A stretch of DNA of 64,000 nt, taken from Mytilisepta virgata. Lineage: Eukaryota; Mollusca; Bivalvia; Mytilida; Mytilidae. Made by a program: the position numbers and the translations under genes. Position 1 is the first letter of the stretch. Every line of letters begins with the position of its first letter. Location of the stretch: positions 10,496,001-10,560,000 of the forward strand of contig CM051508.1 in the NCBI GenBank assembly GCA_028015205.1. Reading direction: 5' to 3'. Positions 48,071 to 58,769 of this stretch are shown one piece after another. The notes beneath the pieces were generated by a model. The model was not told the origin of the DNA and did not search any database. It worked only from the letters and a program-made list of their open reading frames with translations.

Positions 48071-50323
48071 GTTAATTGATAGATTATACTCCTCGCCCGC
48101 CAATTTTTAAAAAATTTTTAACACAATGCAGATTTTAGAAATTTCTCGGGTCAGTTTCCTATAAAATCATGAAACTCCCTGATTTAACATATGACTTTTG
48201 AGTACGTTGCTATACAATAAAATGGGATGTTGTATGGCCTATTTAAGTAATATGATATTAAAAAAATATTCTCATCTAGGATAACTGTTAATTTTTTTCT
48301 TTTTAACAATAAACAATAAAAGTTTGGATTTACTATATTTTGAGATGAGGGGAGTTAATTCCTATTAATTGGAATGTGGTCAGTTGGGTGCCATTCATTA
48401 AATTACCATATCTTATCTAACCTCAGTAATACATTCGAAGGTTTGGATCATACAATATGCCATTTCCCCCAAGATTTCGTCCTAACTTTAAGGATGCTCG
48501 CTAGTCATGTTTTGGTCTTTTTGTCAGATTTTCGGAATCCTCGGGTTATATCCATTTCTTAAACATTAAATTTAATGCACATTTTTCTTGTTTATTTGTT
48601 TACTATTCTTATGATCTCTCAAACTTAAACACCTATTTCAAATCCTATTTATTTCCTATTAGACCAGCGATCATCCTTAACTAAATATTTATATGAATTA
48701 AAATTCAGTATAGTGCAATATATAATTAATGTGCTTTTAATTATATTACACCTGTTATTTATACTGTCATGTATTTTTTTTTTTTTTATAAATATCCGTA
48801 ACTTAAAATTGTTGATCAAAATTTTAGTTACATATGTTTTTCATTGTATCTGTCTGGAATTAGGCCAAGGATCAAAAAAACATTTTTTTTTCTAGAAATT
48901 TTAACTGGTTTCTATATGGGAAAATTTTTGTATACGTAGTGCTGACAGAGTAATTTAGTATAAATGTGCAAGATATACACACGGAAGATAAGTTCAGTTA
49001 AGTGTTTTAGTGACCAACATAACGAGGAAAGAAAAGGCATGGCTTTGTCGTCATCTCCGTCCAAAATGCTATAAAAATTGGGAGCCAGTAGCTAGGCAAA
49101 AACTTTTACTTTTTTCTAGTATAGCTGTTATCCATAAGGCAGACATTCAGACATTTAAAGTGTTTACTGCGTAATATAGAAGTGTAATATAAGATAGACA
49201 CCAAAGATAAGATCAGCTAAGGGTTTTAGTGACCAATATAAAAGGCCATGCGAGCTTTTCTCATCACTTGGCGTCTGTCGTCCATCCGTCAACATTTCAG
49301 TTAAAGATCTTCTCCTCTGAAACCATTGTGCCAATTTGAACAAAACTTGGTAGCAATGGTCCTTAGGTGGTGGTCCGTGATCCAAGATGGCTGCTATAGC
49401 TGAACTTAGTGTAACAAAGAACCTATAGGAAAATTACTAAAATTTCTTCTTGTCTGAAACCACCGAGCCAATTTGAACCACACTTAGCAGCAATGGTCCT
49501 AAGGTGGTACTCTTTCAGAATTGGGTCCAATTACCCAGTTCGCAATCAAAGATGCCACCATAGCTGAACTTAAGTTTAACATAGGACCCTATGGGAAAAT
49601 CACTAAAATTTCTTCTTGTCCGAAACCTTCAATTATGACAAGAATTGAAACAAATAAGTAATTATTTTGGCCTCAAGACAGTTTTGCAGAAAGGTTTCTT
49701 TTTGGAAATAATAGATTGCTGAAAACAATTTCCAGAATTTTCCCATTTGAACCATATCATGGTACTGTCTCAAATGCAGATGTGTTTACTATTATGGAAT
49801 TTCTGTAATTGACCCGGATTTTAGATTCAAAATAGGGATTACAGATTTACCTCCAGAAATTACGCTTTCTGGTTTTGTACCAAAATTTTGCGCTTGATTT
49901 TTCAGTTATGAAAAGCATTTAACGGGATTGATAATGAAAACTTGGATTGTTTCTAGACTTAACACAGTATAAGATGCTTTGATGGCGGGTCTCTATGGTA
50001 GTTAAGTTTTCATGCTGAAATTCGAGATAACTGACAAAAATCATTAGCATTACTGAAAACAGCAAATGGGAGGTAACTCTAACAAAGCATAATTTTTAAC
50101 ACATTTAATTGAAATCAAATAAATATAACAAAGTTTATATTTATTTATTTAACTAACTACCTAATTTTTACATGGATGCATGTATTTCAAACTGTACATT
50201 AAAATTATTTACAAAAAACAACTTACAAATGTAATATATACATGTACAATCAATGCATATTTGTAAACTCGATTTAACATAATTAAAATCCTGTAAAAAC
50301 AATCTACCGGTACTTGTAATATA
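48071..50323. other. Intergenic DNA between convergent genes
   Basis: It holds a dispersed-repeat piece near 48480-48550 (GGATGCTCGCTAGTCATG, TTTTCGGAATCCTCGGG) and a fragment at 49240-49640 of the intron 1 repeat family. The rest is AT-rich. No exon recognised. Confidence 0.45.
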
Positions 50324-50422
50324 TCAGTTTCCTTTCATTGTCACTTTTGATCTGTTTATTTTTATCCTATAAACTGTATATCCTATAACACATCCAATCA
50401 GTGCAAAGCCCATGAAAGCACC
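50324..50422 (-). CDS. ATP5MK-like: DAPIT-like gene, exon 3 (membrane helix, stop)
   Basis: The acceptor is TATTTTAG and the exon starts in phase 0. GAFMGFALIGCVIGYTVYRI is the membrane helix, followed by a Lys/Arg-rich tail and TGA. Confidence 0.65.
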   Translation of the reverse strand, partial: GAFMGFALIGCVIGYTVYRIKINRSKVTMKGN

Positions 50423-53400
50423 CTAAAATAAAAAAGAAATATTGTGGTTGATTTTTATAATAAAAAAAAGGCTGGAAAACATGCTTTAACTGATGTGGCT
50501 GACTAAGCTTTTCTTCTGTTAATACTCTGCTTTTTAATACACAATGAGAAACTATTTTTAAAATGCAAAATAAATAACATGAAAATAGAAAAAATGATAC
50601 AAAAGGTTAGAAAATACTGTTTTTGCCAACCTACATTCAGTTTCACTTGAAATTCTTCAAGAGTGAGGATTTTGAGACTCGTCCACCTTGAACATCAATA
50701 TCTCAGAAGTTTCACAGTAGGTTTTGATCTTGATGGAAGAACGGGGTTTGATGTTTTAAAATGTTAATTTTTAAAATTTCAGGTGTGACTGCCAAACCAA
50801 TCAAGTCACAGGTTTAAAAATTCTGTGACAGGTTATCATCGTTGATTTTATGATGAAATGGCCGAATATTCATTAGAAAACCACAATAGACCATACCTTT
50901 AAAAAATATAGTACTGCAGAAATAGTACTACACGATAGTACAGTACATCGTGTAAATCATCAGTTCCACATACCGCTGCTGTTATGTTTTTATTCTATCA
51001 TGTTGGGCACATCCCTTTAAATGGGGTACATTTATTTTCAAATTTGTCTAAGGGAGCACCATTTGATTGTTATGGGGGGCTAGTTACTCCTAGGATCACA
51101 TTTGAAATAAAAAGTCGGGACCAGGATTATGGCAAATTAAAAAAGGCAGGATCACTTTAGATGTGAAAAAAAGAAATGCAGGACCAGTGTCAATCAGGAA
51201 ATTCTTTGGTTTAAAAAAAAATCCAGGACCAAAATTTTGACAAAAAAAAAATAGGCAGGAACAAACATTTGATCCTAGCCCCCCTCCTAAAAATCAAATG
51301 GTTGCCCCCTACGTTTGTTGTGTAGGAAGTATTCATATGCTGTATTTTTCTGGACTATACTTCTATGTAGACTATACATGTAGGTCTAATTGATACTTTC
51401 TCCATATACTTATAATGGTAAAATGGTCGTTTTAAAGTAAAAAAAAGTCTTGACCTATAGGCAGGAAAATACGGTAACTTCTTTGAAAAATTAAATGTAA
51501 ATACCCTTCCTCTATAAATGTACCAGAGATGCATTTTTAATTTTTTCTTTCTCAGTAAAAAGCAAAAATGTTACTCATTTCAGGGATAGCTACTCATTTG
51601 AAGGACTAATCTGCAATCGATCCCCATTTTTAGGGATGTGCCAAACATTTTCCTTGGAAAGTTTTTTAAGCATGGGGATTCACAAAAAGGATCGATGAAT
51701 TCTGAAGGATGAGAGTTAAAAAAAGTATATAATATTATAAAGAATTTAAAAATTTCAAGCATGGGGGTACCACCATTCATAAACCCTTTAGGCAAAACAA
51801 TGTCAGTCTTCACTGTTAATGAGAAATTAACCAAAAATCAATCAAAAGAAAGTAATACATGTATTATGTTGATACCATAAAAAAACTTATTATTTGTGGT
51901 ACACTAACTTTCATGAATTACCTGGACAGATCCATCCACAAATTTTAAGAACAGAATGAAATAATTATGAATGTTGTTATAATATTAATATTAAGTCCTA
52001 AATAGCTATTTATAAGTTGAAATTAATCAAATTCTGTTCAGGGCCTCGCTGGCCGAGTGGACTAGGTAGTTCGTTATGACTACTAATGATCACTAGCCTG
52101 TCAACACTGAGGTTGTGAGTTCGAATCTCAGATGTGGCAGGGTGTGTTCGACTCCAATCTAAATTGACAAGGATTGCCAATATTCCTACCAAAGGTCGTG
52201 GTTCCCTCCGGCTTCCTCCACCAATAAAAACTGGCCGCCGCGAAATGGCCAAATGTGCTGAAAACAGCGTAAAACCAGATCTAAACAAACAAATTCAGTT
52301 CAGTGATTATACATGTACTTAAATTTAGATAAAAAATTGTTTATATTATCTATCTTCACAGGGGCCCTGCTTGGCTTCGCCAATGTCGCCAAATGGGATT
52401 TTTTGTTCAACCTGGCAACAGAATTTTTTATCTTTTATTTTAAATCTGGCACTTATGTGAAAACATTTTTAAATGGTGACTAAGAAACATCATTTGTAAG
52501 TTTTATATAATTATCTATGATAATTGAACAGTTCTAATATTAAAAATATTTGCAACATACAGCTTTTACCCGTAATTTAAAAATTGTATTTGTTTATTTT
52601 GAAATTCAAAATCCACAAAATTAAAAACCCATGAATGTTTTTTTTCCCCAATCCATGAAAATTTATGTCAACGAAAATAGCTGAATTCACACTATTTCTC
52701 AAAACTCACAGTTAATCTTCCTTCCATATGATGTGTGCTGGTATATTTTCTCCACCCAGTTAAAGCCTTTGATTTATCTGCAGCTCCTTGATAGTCTCCT
52801 TTTGTTCTGAAATGAGAATAAACACTCATTCATATACATATAATCTCAGCAGCTGTCAAAATTCTGTCAGTAAGGCCAAAGCTCTGTATTATATTCTAGA
52901 TCTATGTTTGGTTTTTGAGCTTTTCCAAAACTATTTTTTGACATACATGCATGACATATGCCTAGTTCAATTAATTCACCATTTTTTTTAAAAATCTAGC
53001 TTTGATAAATATTTTATATAATCTAGATAAATCTAGATTATATGTACATGTAAGTATCTGTTCAACTTCTCATACATGTACCTGAATGTGATTTGGAATG
53101 AACGCACAATCTGGCTCAGATGCATGTCAACAAGCTTAGCCAATTGAAACTTCAGAAAGGCAAGTCACATTATAAGGTTCCCCATTATTTTAGTTTTATT
53201 CATATAATTATTGTTTATTGAGTTATTTTTTTAAAACAAAAAAAATGTTGTTTTAATATCAATACCATCGTACCAAATATATTGTGCATATTCTTTTTGA
53301 CATGGATTTTTTGTGATTTTTTTACCTTTAATTTTATTCATTATTATTTTTTATTTATTGATTTTTAAAAAAAAATGTACTAATTTATTTGTTTATTATT

Positions 53401-53666
53401 ATTGTGGGTGGGTATTTTCTGTTTTTAAATAAACGTAATAAGATACACTCTGAAAATTTTTTCCAAAACATTTATTAAATAATCAGGCTTAAGCTTATTT
53501 GCAGCAATATATTTTTTTTATTGGGAATTTATTTATATTAAATGGGCTCAACTATATTTAAAATTCAAACGAAATGCAAAGAAATCTTTTACCCTATCCA
53601 AGACGCCAAACAACCGACACTTGTCCCAGCTGGTAATGACGGCTTTTCCGTTTTGTAGTAGCTCAT
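50324..53666 (-). CDS. ATP5MK-like: Small one-helix membrane protein resembling ATP synthase subunit k (DAPIT), 3 exons
   Basis: Coding exons on the minus strand: 53593-53666 (ATG to AGG|GTAAAA), 52710-52806 (TTTCAG| to ACT|GTGAGT), 50324-50422 (TTTTAG| to TGA). Phases agree, giving 89 residues. Residues 40-55 (LTGWRKY..S....GR) resemble the block before the membrane helix in DAPIT/ATP5MK. One hydrophobic helix spans about 59-75, followed by a basic tail (YRIKINRSK). In the family this subunit sits in the inner mitochondrial membrane and helps ATP synthase dimerise. The gene is tail to tail with gasdermin. Possible AATAAA signals (minus) lie near 50140-50150. The gene structure is well supported; the family is my inference from about 40 residues, and the N-terminal 25 residues are not recognised. 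Confidence 0.6.
51051..51310. repeat. Fold-back element in DAPIT-like intron 2
   Basis: AGGGAGCACCATTTGATT and complementary AATCAAATGGTTGCCCCCT bound it; inside is GGGGGGCTAGTTACTCCTAG against CTAGCCCCCC. The centre repeats CAGGACCA motifs. Confidence 0.6.
52030..52302 (+). mobile_element. tRNA-derived SINE, family A, with target duplication
   Basis: The body starts GGGCCTCGCTGGCCGAGTGG at 52041, with B box GTTCGAATCTC and end AAACCAGATCTAAACAAAC. It is flanked by AATTCTGTTCA (52030-52040) and AATTCAGTTCA (52292-52302). It lies in intron 2 of the DAPIT-like gene. Confidence 0.85.
52710..52806 (-). CDS. ATP5MK-like: DAPIT-like gene, exon 2
   Basis: Between CATTTCAG and ACT|GTGAGT. It encodes TKGDYQGAADKSKALTGWRK and then YTSTHHMEGRLT. 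No in-frame ATG is present, so an upstream exon is needed. Confidence 0.65.
53593..53666 (-). CDS. ATP5MK-like: DAPIT-like gene, exon 1
   Basis: Starts ATGAGCTACTAC and ends ATAGG|GTAAAA. It encodes MSYYKTEKPSLPAGTSVGC and five more residues. It leaves two bases that complete a Gly codon with exon 2. It is the least certain exon of the gene. Confidence 0.5.
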
Positions 53667-54084
53667 GTTTGAATGAACTTCACATCAGCTGTTACAAAGA
53701 AAAAAAGTTTCGTAACAAAAAGGGGAAGTTACTCCATTGTTTACAACTTGCACTGTCTCCTTTGTTCTTTTTTCACATAATTCTACGGTCATTAAAAAAA
53801 AACGCATTTGTGACAAGGTAAAATCCAACATCGGAGGTGCAAGATAATTCTGGTAAAGATAGGAATTTCCGAGAATCGAGTGCGAAAACAATCTTTTTCA
53901 GAGTCGAGTCCTGTCCATATATAGATAATTCGAACTATCAAAACGAATATCGTGGACACTCATTGTTGGTATTATTTGTCATAATTAACTTTCCCGGCAT
54001 TAGCTATATAAAGAAAAATACAAAAATGATGTAGCCGATAGCAGGCAGCTAATGAAGAGAACTAAAACACCAGGTCTACAGTCA
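53667..54084. other. Upstream region of the DAPIT-like gene
   Basis: This should hold its promoter and 5' UTR. I see no definite element. Confidence 0.3.
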
Positions 54085-54127
54085 GATACACCAAGGACGT
54101 ATAACTAATATACGTCCTTGGATACAC
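54085..54127. mobile_element. 29-bp hairpin insertion with 7-bp duplication
   Basis: CAAGGACGTAT AACTAAT ATACGTCCTTG (54092-54120) is a hairpin flanked on both sides by GATACAC. A related hairpin lies at 57052-57093. Confidence 0.6.
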
Positions 54128-54180
54128 CAATTACTGAAAATTTCAATTACAGAATCCAGATTTTACATATATTTTCAGGG

Positions 54181-54372
54181 TTGTGCTAAAATAAGAAACG
54201 AAATGAACGAAACGAAACGAAACGAAAAACGAAACGAAATGAACGAAACGAAACGGAAAACGAAACGAAATGAACGAAACGAAACGAAACGAAACGAACG
54301 AATCGAAATGAACGAAACGAAACGAAACGAAACGAAAAACGAAACGAAATAAAATGAAATGAACGAAAAAAG
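54181..54372. repeat. (CGAAA)n-rich tract in the left arm
   Basis: Runs of CGAAACGAAA broken by ATGAACG. The right arm has the complementary tract at 56750-56912. Phe/Arg/Ser-rich frames here are simple-sequence artefacts. Confidence 0.85.
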
Positions 54373-54651
54373 AGTTTATCTATGGGATCAACCATTTGAT
54401 TTTTTTTTATTGAGGGGATGGAGACTACGGTCAAATTTGAAATAAAAAGGCAGGGTTATTCACCGAGGCGGAGAACTTTCGACCAAAAATATTTTTTATA
54501 TATATAAATGATATAGAGAACTAAAAAGATACTTCATTTAGTACATCTCGTTTAAGGAGTCTGGACTACAGTAATTTCAGAAGACACCACAACCGTAGAA
54601 AATGTGCTTTCACTCGCTTTGTATAAACTTCATCATTTGTTACACGAAACT

Positions 54652-55027
54652 CCCATTCCTTTGACCGCCTCGGTGGTCTCGTGGTAGCGTGCTCGCCCCG
54701 AGTGCGGAAGGTCGCGGGTTCGATCCCCGGCCGGGTCAAACCAAAGACATTAAAATTGGTATTTGCTGCTTCTCCGCCAAGCACGCGGCATCTAGGAGTA
54801 AGAGCAAAGACTGGTCGGCTCGGAGTCAGTATAATGTGTCCGAGTGAGGTGATATGTCTTCCTGCGGACAGTTACCTCGTGAGCTAGCACATTAAAAATC
54901 CGACTTAGCGTGTCGGTCTAGTACAAAGCAGGGATCATATTCATAATCATATCAACATGTTCTCGTCCTGATATGCACCTAGTTGCCACTGGACGTTAAA
55001 CAATAATCATCCATCCCATTCCTTTGC
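54652..55027 (+). mobile_element. tRNA-derived SINE, family B, best-preserved copy
   Basis: The body 54664-55015 has A box GGTGGTCTCGTGGTAGC, B box GGTTCGATCCC and tail CCACTGGACGTTAAACAATA. It is flanked by CCCATTCCTTTG at 54652-54663 and 55016-55027. The opposite arm of the host element (56456-56467) shows the empty site, so the SINE came later. Confidence 0.9.
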
Positions 55028-56040
55028 ACATTTGATTAAGTGACAATCCTATTGCTTGGAATTAATAATAATAAAATTATTCTTATTCTGATATATTCAT
55101 TATTATAGAAAAAATATTGTGGCGCCAGAACACGAAAGATTTTCGAACAACAAAGAATTCAAGCGTGAACAAAACAGTTTTTGATACAGCATTCATATTT
55201 GATACAGTAAAAATGTTTGACATAGTATACTTATTACCAATCTTTGGTGTAGTAAAAGTCTCCATTTTGTTCAAAATGCAGTAAACATGTTACAATAAGC
55301 TAACATGTCACAATTGCCTTGACATTTGGTCTATGAACTCAATTATCCAAAACCTTTTAGTATTAATTGAAAACAATCAAATTTGATTAAAATCAGTCGA
55401 AAAATATGACATCTTAAACATGTTCACGTCCATCAACTAGGTCTTAGGGAAAAGGTAAAATACCACTGTAACCTTGACCTTTGACCTGTCACCTTGAAAA
55501 GTCATTTGTTCTTTATGTTTGTTATATACTGAATATGTTTACCAAGGTCTCCAGACTCCGCAACGCTAAAATACGCTAAGATGTCACGTTTACCTTAACC
55601 ATTGATGCTGAAAAATAATACTAGTAGGCATAATCCCTCTGTCGAACTTAATTTGCAGTATTCCAACATTTTTTTAATTTGACGGCGAAAAGTCATTATC
55701 TCCAGTGTTAACAAGGGCGCACGTTCGTTGCTCCGTGATGCTAAATTTTGATACAAATTTTGATACAGAAGATGTGCACATTTCATCGATTTAGGACTCA
55801 TCTGTTGTGCTCAAGGCCTAAAATGTTGAAAATCAAAACCATCCAAAAATTTGAAGAGCAAATTCAAAAATGCAAAAATGACCAAAAGGCAGGACCGTAA
55901 TTGTTCCTTGTCCTGGAGGAAGCAACTAATCCAGAGGGGGTCTCAATCCTAGGCCCCTCTGAAGTTTCGGTGCAAAACGATTTAATCTAAGACATTGCAA
56001 GATCTACTAGGATATTTCAATATACATGATTATTTAAAGA
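55028..56040. other. Centre of the long-inverted-repeat element
   Basis: AT-rich, with a repeat piece CCTTGACCTTTGACCTGTCA at 55470-55500. No transposase-like frame recognised. Confidence 0.4.
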
Positions 56041-56044
56041 AATA

Positions 56045-56275
56045 ATAATTATTTGTTTAGTTGGTGTTTTACGTCGTTTACAGCACATTGGCTATTTCGC
56101 GGCGGCCATCTTTTATTGGTGGAGAAACCCGGAGTACCTAGAGAGAACAACCAACCGTCGGTAGGAAAATTGGCAATCCTTGCCAATTACGATCGGAGTC
56201 GAACCCCAGCCATAGGTGAGATTTGAACTCACAACCTTAGTATTGACAAGTGGTCATTAGTAGTCATGTGACAAA
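56045..56275 (-). mobile_element. tRNA-derived SINE, family A, head truncated
   Basis: On minus it has TTCAAATCTCACC (B box), ATTGGCAAGGATTGCC-like body and AACGACGTAAAACACC tail. The tRNA head is damaged beyond the TAGTCATG segment. Confidence 0.75.
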
Positions 56276-57044
56276 CTAATAATTAAAATAAAGCAAAAAA
56301 ATACAAGTTGTTCATTTAACAAAAACCATCTGGATGTTTTGTAGTTTTAGTTTATAGGCTAAACTTAAAAAAAAAATCTTGATGAACAGATTTCGTGGAT
56401 CCCCTGATAAATGGTTTTCTTTCGAAGTAAGATTAATCAGGATTTCCAGTCAGCAAAGGAATGGGAGTTTCGTGTAACAAATCATGAATGATGAAGTTTA
56501 TACAAAGCGAGTGAAAGCGCATTTTCTACGGTTGTGGTGTCTTTTGAAATTACTGTAGTCCAGACTCCTTAAACGAGATGTACTAAATGAAGTATCTTTT
56601 TAGTTCTCTATGTCATTTATTTAAAAAAAAAGTTTTTGCTCGAAAGTTTTCCTCCTCTGTGAATTCTCTGCCTTTTTATTTCAAATTTGATCGTAGTCCC
56701 CATCCCCTCAAAAAAAAATCAAATGGTTGATCCCATAGATAAACTCTTTTTTCGTTCATTTCATTTTGTTTTCGTTTCGCTTCGTTTCGTTTCGTTTTCC
56801 GTTTCGTTTCGTTCATTTCGTTTCGTTTTCCGTTCCGTTTCGTTCATTTCGTTTCGTTTCGTTTCGATCGTTTTTCGTTTCGTTTCGTTCATTTCGTTTT
56901 GTTTTCGTTTCTTATTTTAGCACAACCCATATTTTCAATACCCTTTATTTTTCATTAAAAAAAGAAATAGGGCTATTATGGTTGTTGTTAGGAGTAAAAT
57001 GTTCTTTAAAATGTTTAATACGAATATCAACTATTATACTTTCA

Positions 57045-57100
57045 GTTCTGCCAAGGACGTATAACTAACATACATACATAATATACGTCCTTGTTTCTGC
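57045..57100. mobile_element. 42-bp hairpin insertion, relative of the one at 54092
   Basis: CAAGGACGTATAACTAAC ... ATATACGTCCTTG (57052-57093) has (CATA)n in its loop. It is flanked by GTTCTGC and TTTCTGC, 6 of 7 matching. Confidence 0.55.
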
Positions 57101-57293
57101 TTTTATGGCCCGTTGGTTGGCAAATTGAATCTAGGTGACCGATACAGACTACTGGGAGCCTCTATTTTGGAAAAAAAAGTATTTGAACATTAAAAATATT
57201 AAAATATATAAATGACATTGATATTACCCGTTTAAAAACATTCAATTTACAATTTTCATAAAACACATTAGACTTTTTCCCTTTCTTTTCAGA

Positions 57294-57399
57294 TGTGACT
57301 GATAGGTATTTTCCCTCTCTGTGTAACTCGTGCAGTCAGTTGAATTTCCTAATCACTGGATATGTAGGCATAGCGGAAAATATTAAATATCGATATTAG
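57294..57399 (+). other. Possible terminal exon, weak
   Basis: A strong acceptor (CCCTTTCTTTTCAG) precedes an open frame VTDRYFPSLCNSCSQLNFLI followed by 14 codons to TAG. I found no linked upstream exon and no recognisable family. Confidence 0.15.
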
Positions 57400-57724
57400 T
57401 CAGCAATACGGGCTCCAAGGAGCGTCTAGTTATTGACGAAAATTCCAAATATTATAGAGGGATTCAATACCCAAATTGCCCGGCCATAGAACAAAAATCT
57501 ATACCGAAGCACAAAACTTGATATGGTCCGAGTTTACCCTGGTGTCAAACAGTCCTTTTTTTGTCCCAAAGCCAAAGCCAATAAAAACCAAGACCCTTTA
57601 ACAACAGAGGAATTTCAGGCTGCTTACTGTAGTTATTCCTTATTTTACAAAATATTTGGTATTTTAAGTGTCAACTTTTATGCCAGTAAAAAAATTGCAT
57701 CAATATTGTAACAAAATAACAGAT

Positions 57725-57978
57725 ATAAACATTTATTTATTTATTTAAATAGTTGGGGTTTAATGCCGTTTTTAGCACATTTGGTTATTTGGCGGCGGCC
57801 AGTTTTTATTGGTACCCGGAGAGAACCACCGAATTGGCAATCCTTGTCAATTAAGATAGGAGTTCAACAAACCCCACAACAGGTGAGATTCGAACTCACA
57901 ACCTCAGCGTTGACAGGCTAATGATCATTAGTAGTCATGACGAACTACCTAGACCACTTGGTGACCAAGGCCTCCAGA
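57725..57978 (-). mobile_element. tRNA-derived SINE, family A
   Basis: On minus, the head is GGCCTTGGTCACCAAGTGGT, the B box TTCGAATCTCACC, and the end AACGGCATTAAACCCCAACT plus (AAAT)n. Confidence 0.85.
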
Positions 57979-58565
57979 TATAAACATAATATTAAAGATA
58001 TTAAAATTTGAATTTTACCTTAAAAAAATTAGGAGGAAAAATTATTTGAAAAAGCAAGCAGACACTTTCGATCTGAAGAGTTACCTATAGAATGTGTAAA
58101 TTTTAATTAATTTCTTTGTAAAACGTCAAAATAACTTTGAGGTTATATATCATACATATGAAAGACGAATGAAACAATTAATTGAGGTGAACGTGGTCTG
58201 GTTGTCACATATAAAATATTTTATATAATTTGACATCTTTCTGAGGAAACGAGGTACATTTAAAATAGATTGTGTTTTGACATATTACGCCCTAAGAATT
58301 AAAATATACTGATAAATAATCGATTAGTTGACACAATTTGTTTAATTTTTAATAAAAAAAATAATTTGCAAGAAAACATATTGATCAGCAGATTACAAAG
58401 TGTAAAAAACCTCACGTCTCCTCGATTGTCGTCTGCTTCATTTGACGAATATATTTGAGGTTGGAAACCGCAAAATGAAATAATAATCGATGTTCCCACT
58501 TTTAAGAAATCGGGATGTGCTTCTGGACTCGGGAATACGTACAGTCAGAAAGATTTTATAAGCAC

Positions 58566-58769
58566 ATGAACGGAATTTTCTTTGTGTTGGCGTTTCTCTT
58601 GCTACGAGCATGCCATTCGTGGCCATCTTATCGATTTTCAATTCCGAATGGAAAAAATGTTCCAAACCCATGTGATCCCAGTAGCATTTGGAAAGCAGTT
58701 GGACACGGAAATCCTAAAATGTTTGCTCCGCGTAATCCTTTTGGAAATGATTTTCTACGATTTGGATTG
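58566..58769 (+). CDS. Temptin-like secreted protein, first coding exon (partial gene)
   Basis: ATG (58566) opens a signal peptide of about 17-19 residues (MNGIFFVLAFLLLRACHS). The mature start has IPNGKNVPNPCDPSSIW, VGHGNP and RNPFGNDF. This pattern matches temptin, a component of the water-borne Aplysia pheromone complex with EGF-like features and conserved cysteines. The exon ends TTG|GTACGT after 58769, in phase 0. The next family block (a tryptophan, LC, then DSDGDG with NGEELGDP) is not visible up to 64000, so the remaining exons lie beyond the window. An in-frame ATG at 58515 would extend the N-terminus but would bury the signal peptide; I prefer 58566. Confidence 0.75.

Larger units (their letters stand above)
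54169..56937. mobile_element. Long-inverted-repeat element with perfect 9-bp duplication
   Basis: Element 54178-56928 starts GGGTTGTGCTAAAATAAG and ends in its complement. It is flanked by ATATTTTCA at 54169-54177 and 56929-56937. Inverted arms are 54178-54663 and about 56461-56928, and include a (CGAAA)n-rich tract and CCCATTCCTTTG at the inner edge. No transposase frame is seen between them. Nine-base duplications with long arms fit Mutator-like fold-back elements. Contains SINEs at 54664 and 56045. Confidence 0.8.

Noticed and set aside
47849..48110. Repetitive proteins (TDSERTLRPV and relatives) on three frames
   Set aside because: A 30-bp minisatellite keeps all frames open; there is no splice, start or family support.
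54186..54434. Phe/Arg/Ser-rich protein frames here and at 56687-57068
   Set aside because: They are translations of the (CGAAA)n tract in the two arms of a transposon.
57523..57711. 62-codon frame starting MVRVYPGVKQ
   Set aside because: No family recognised and no splice partners; the alternative start and AT-rich tail suggest chance.
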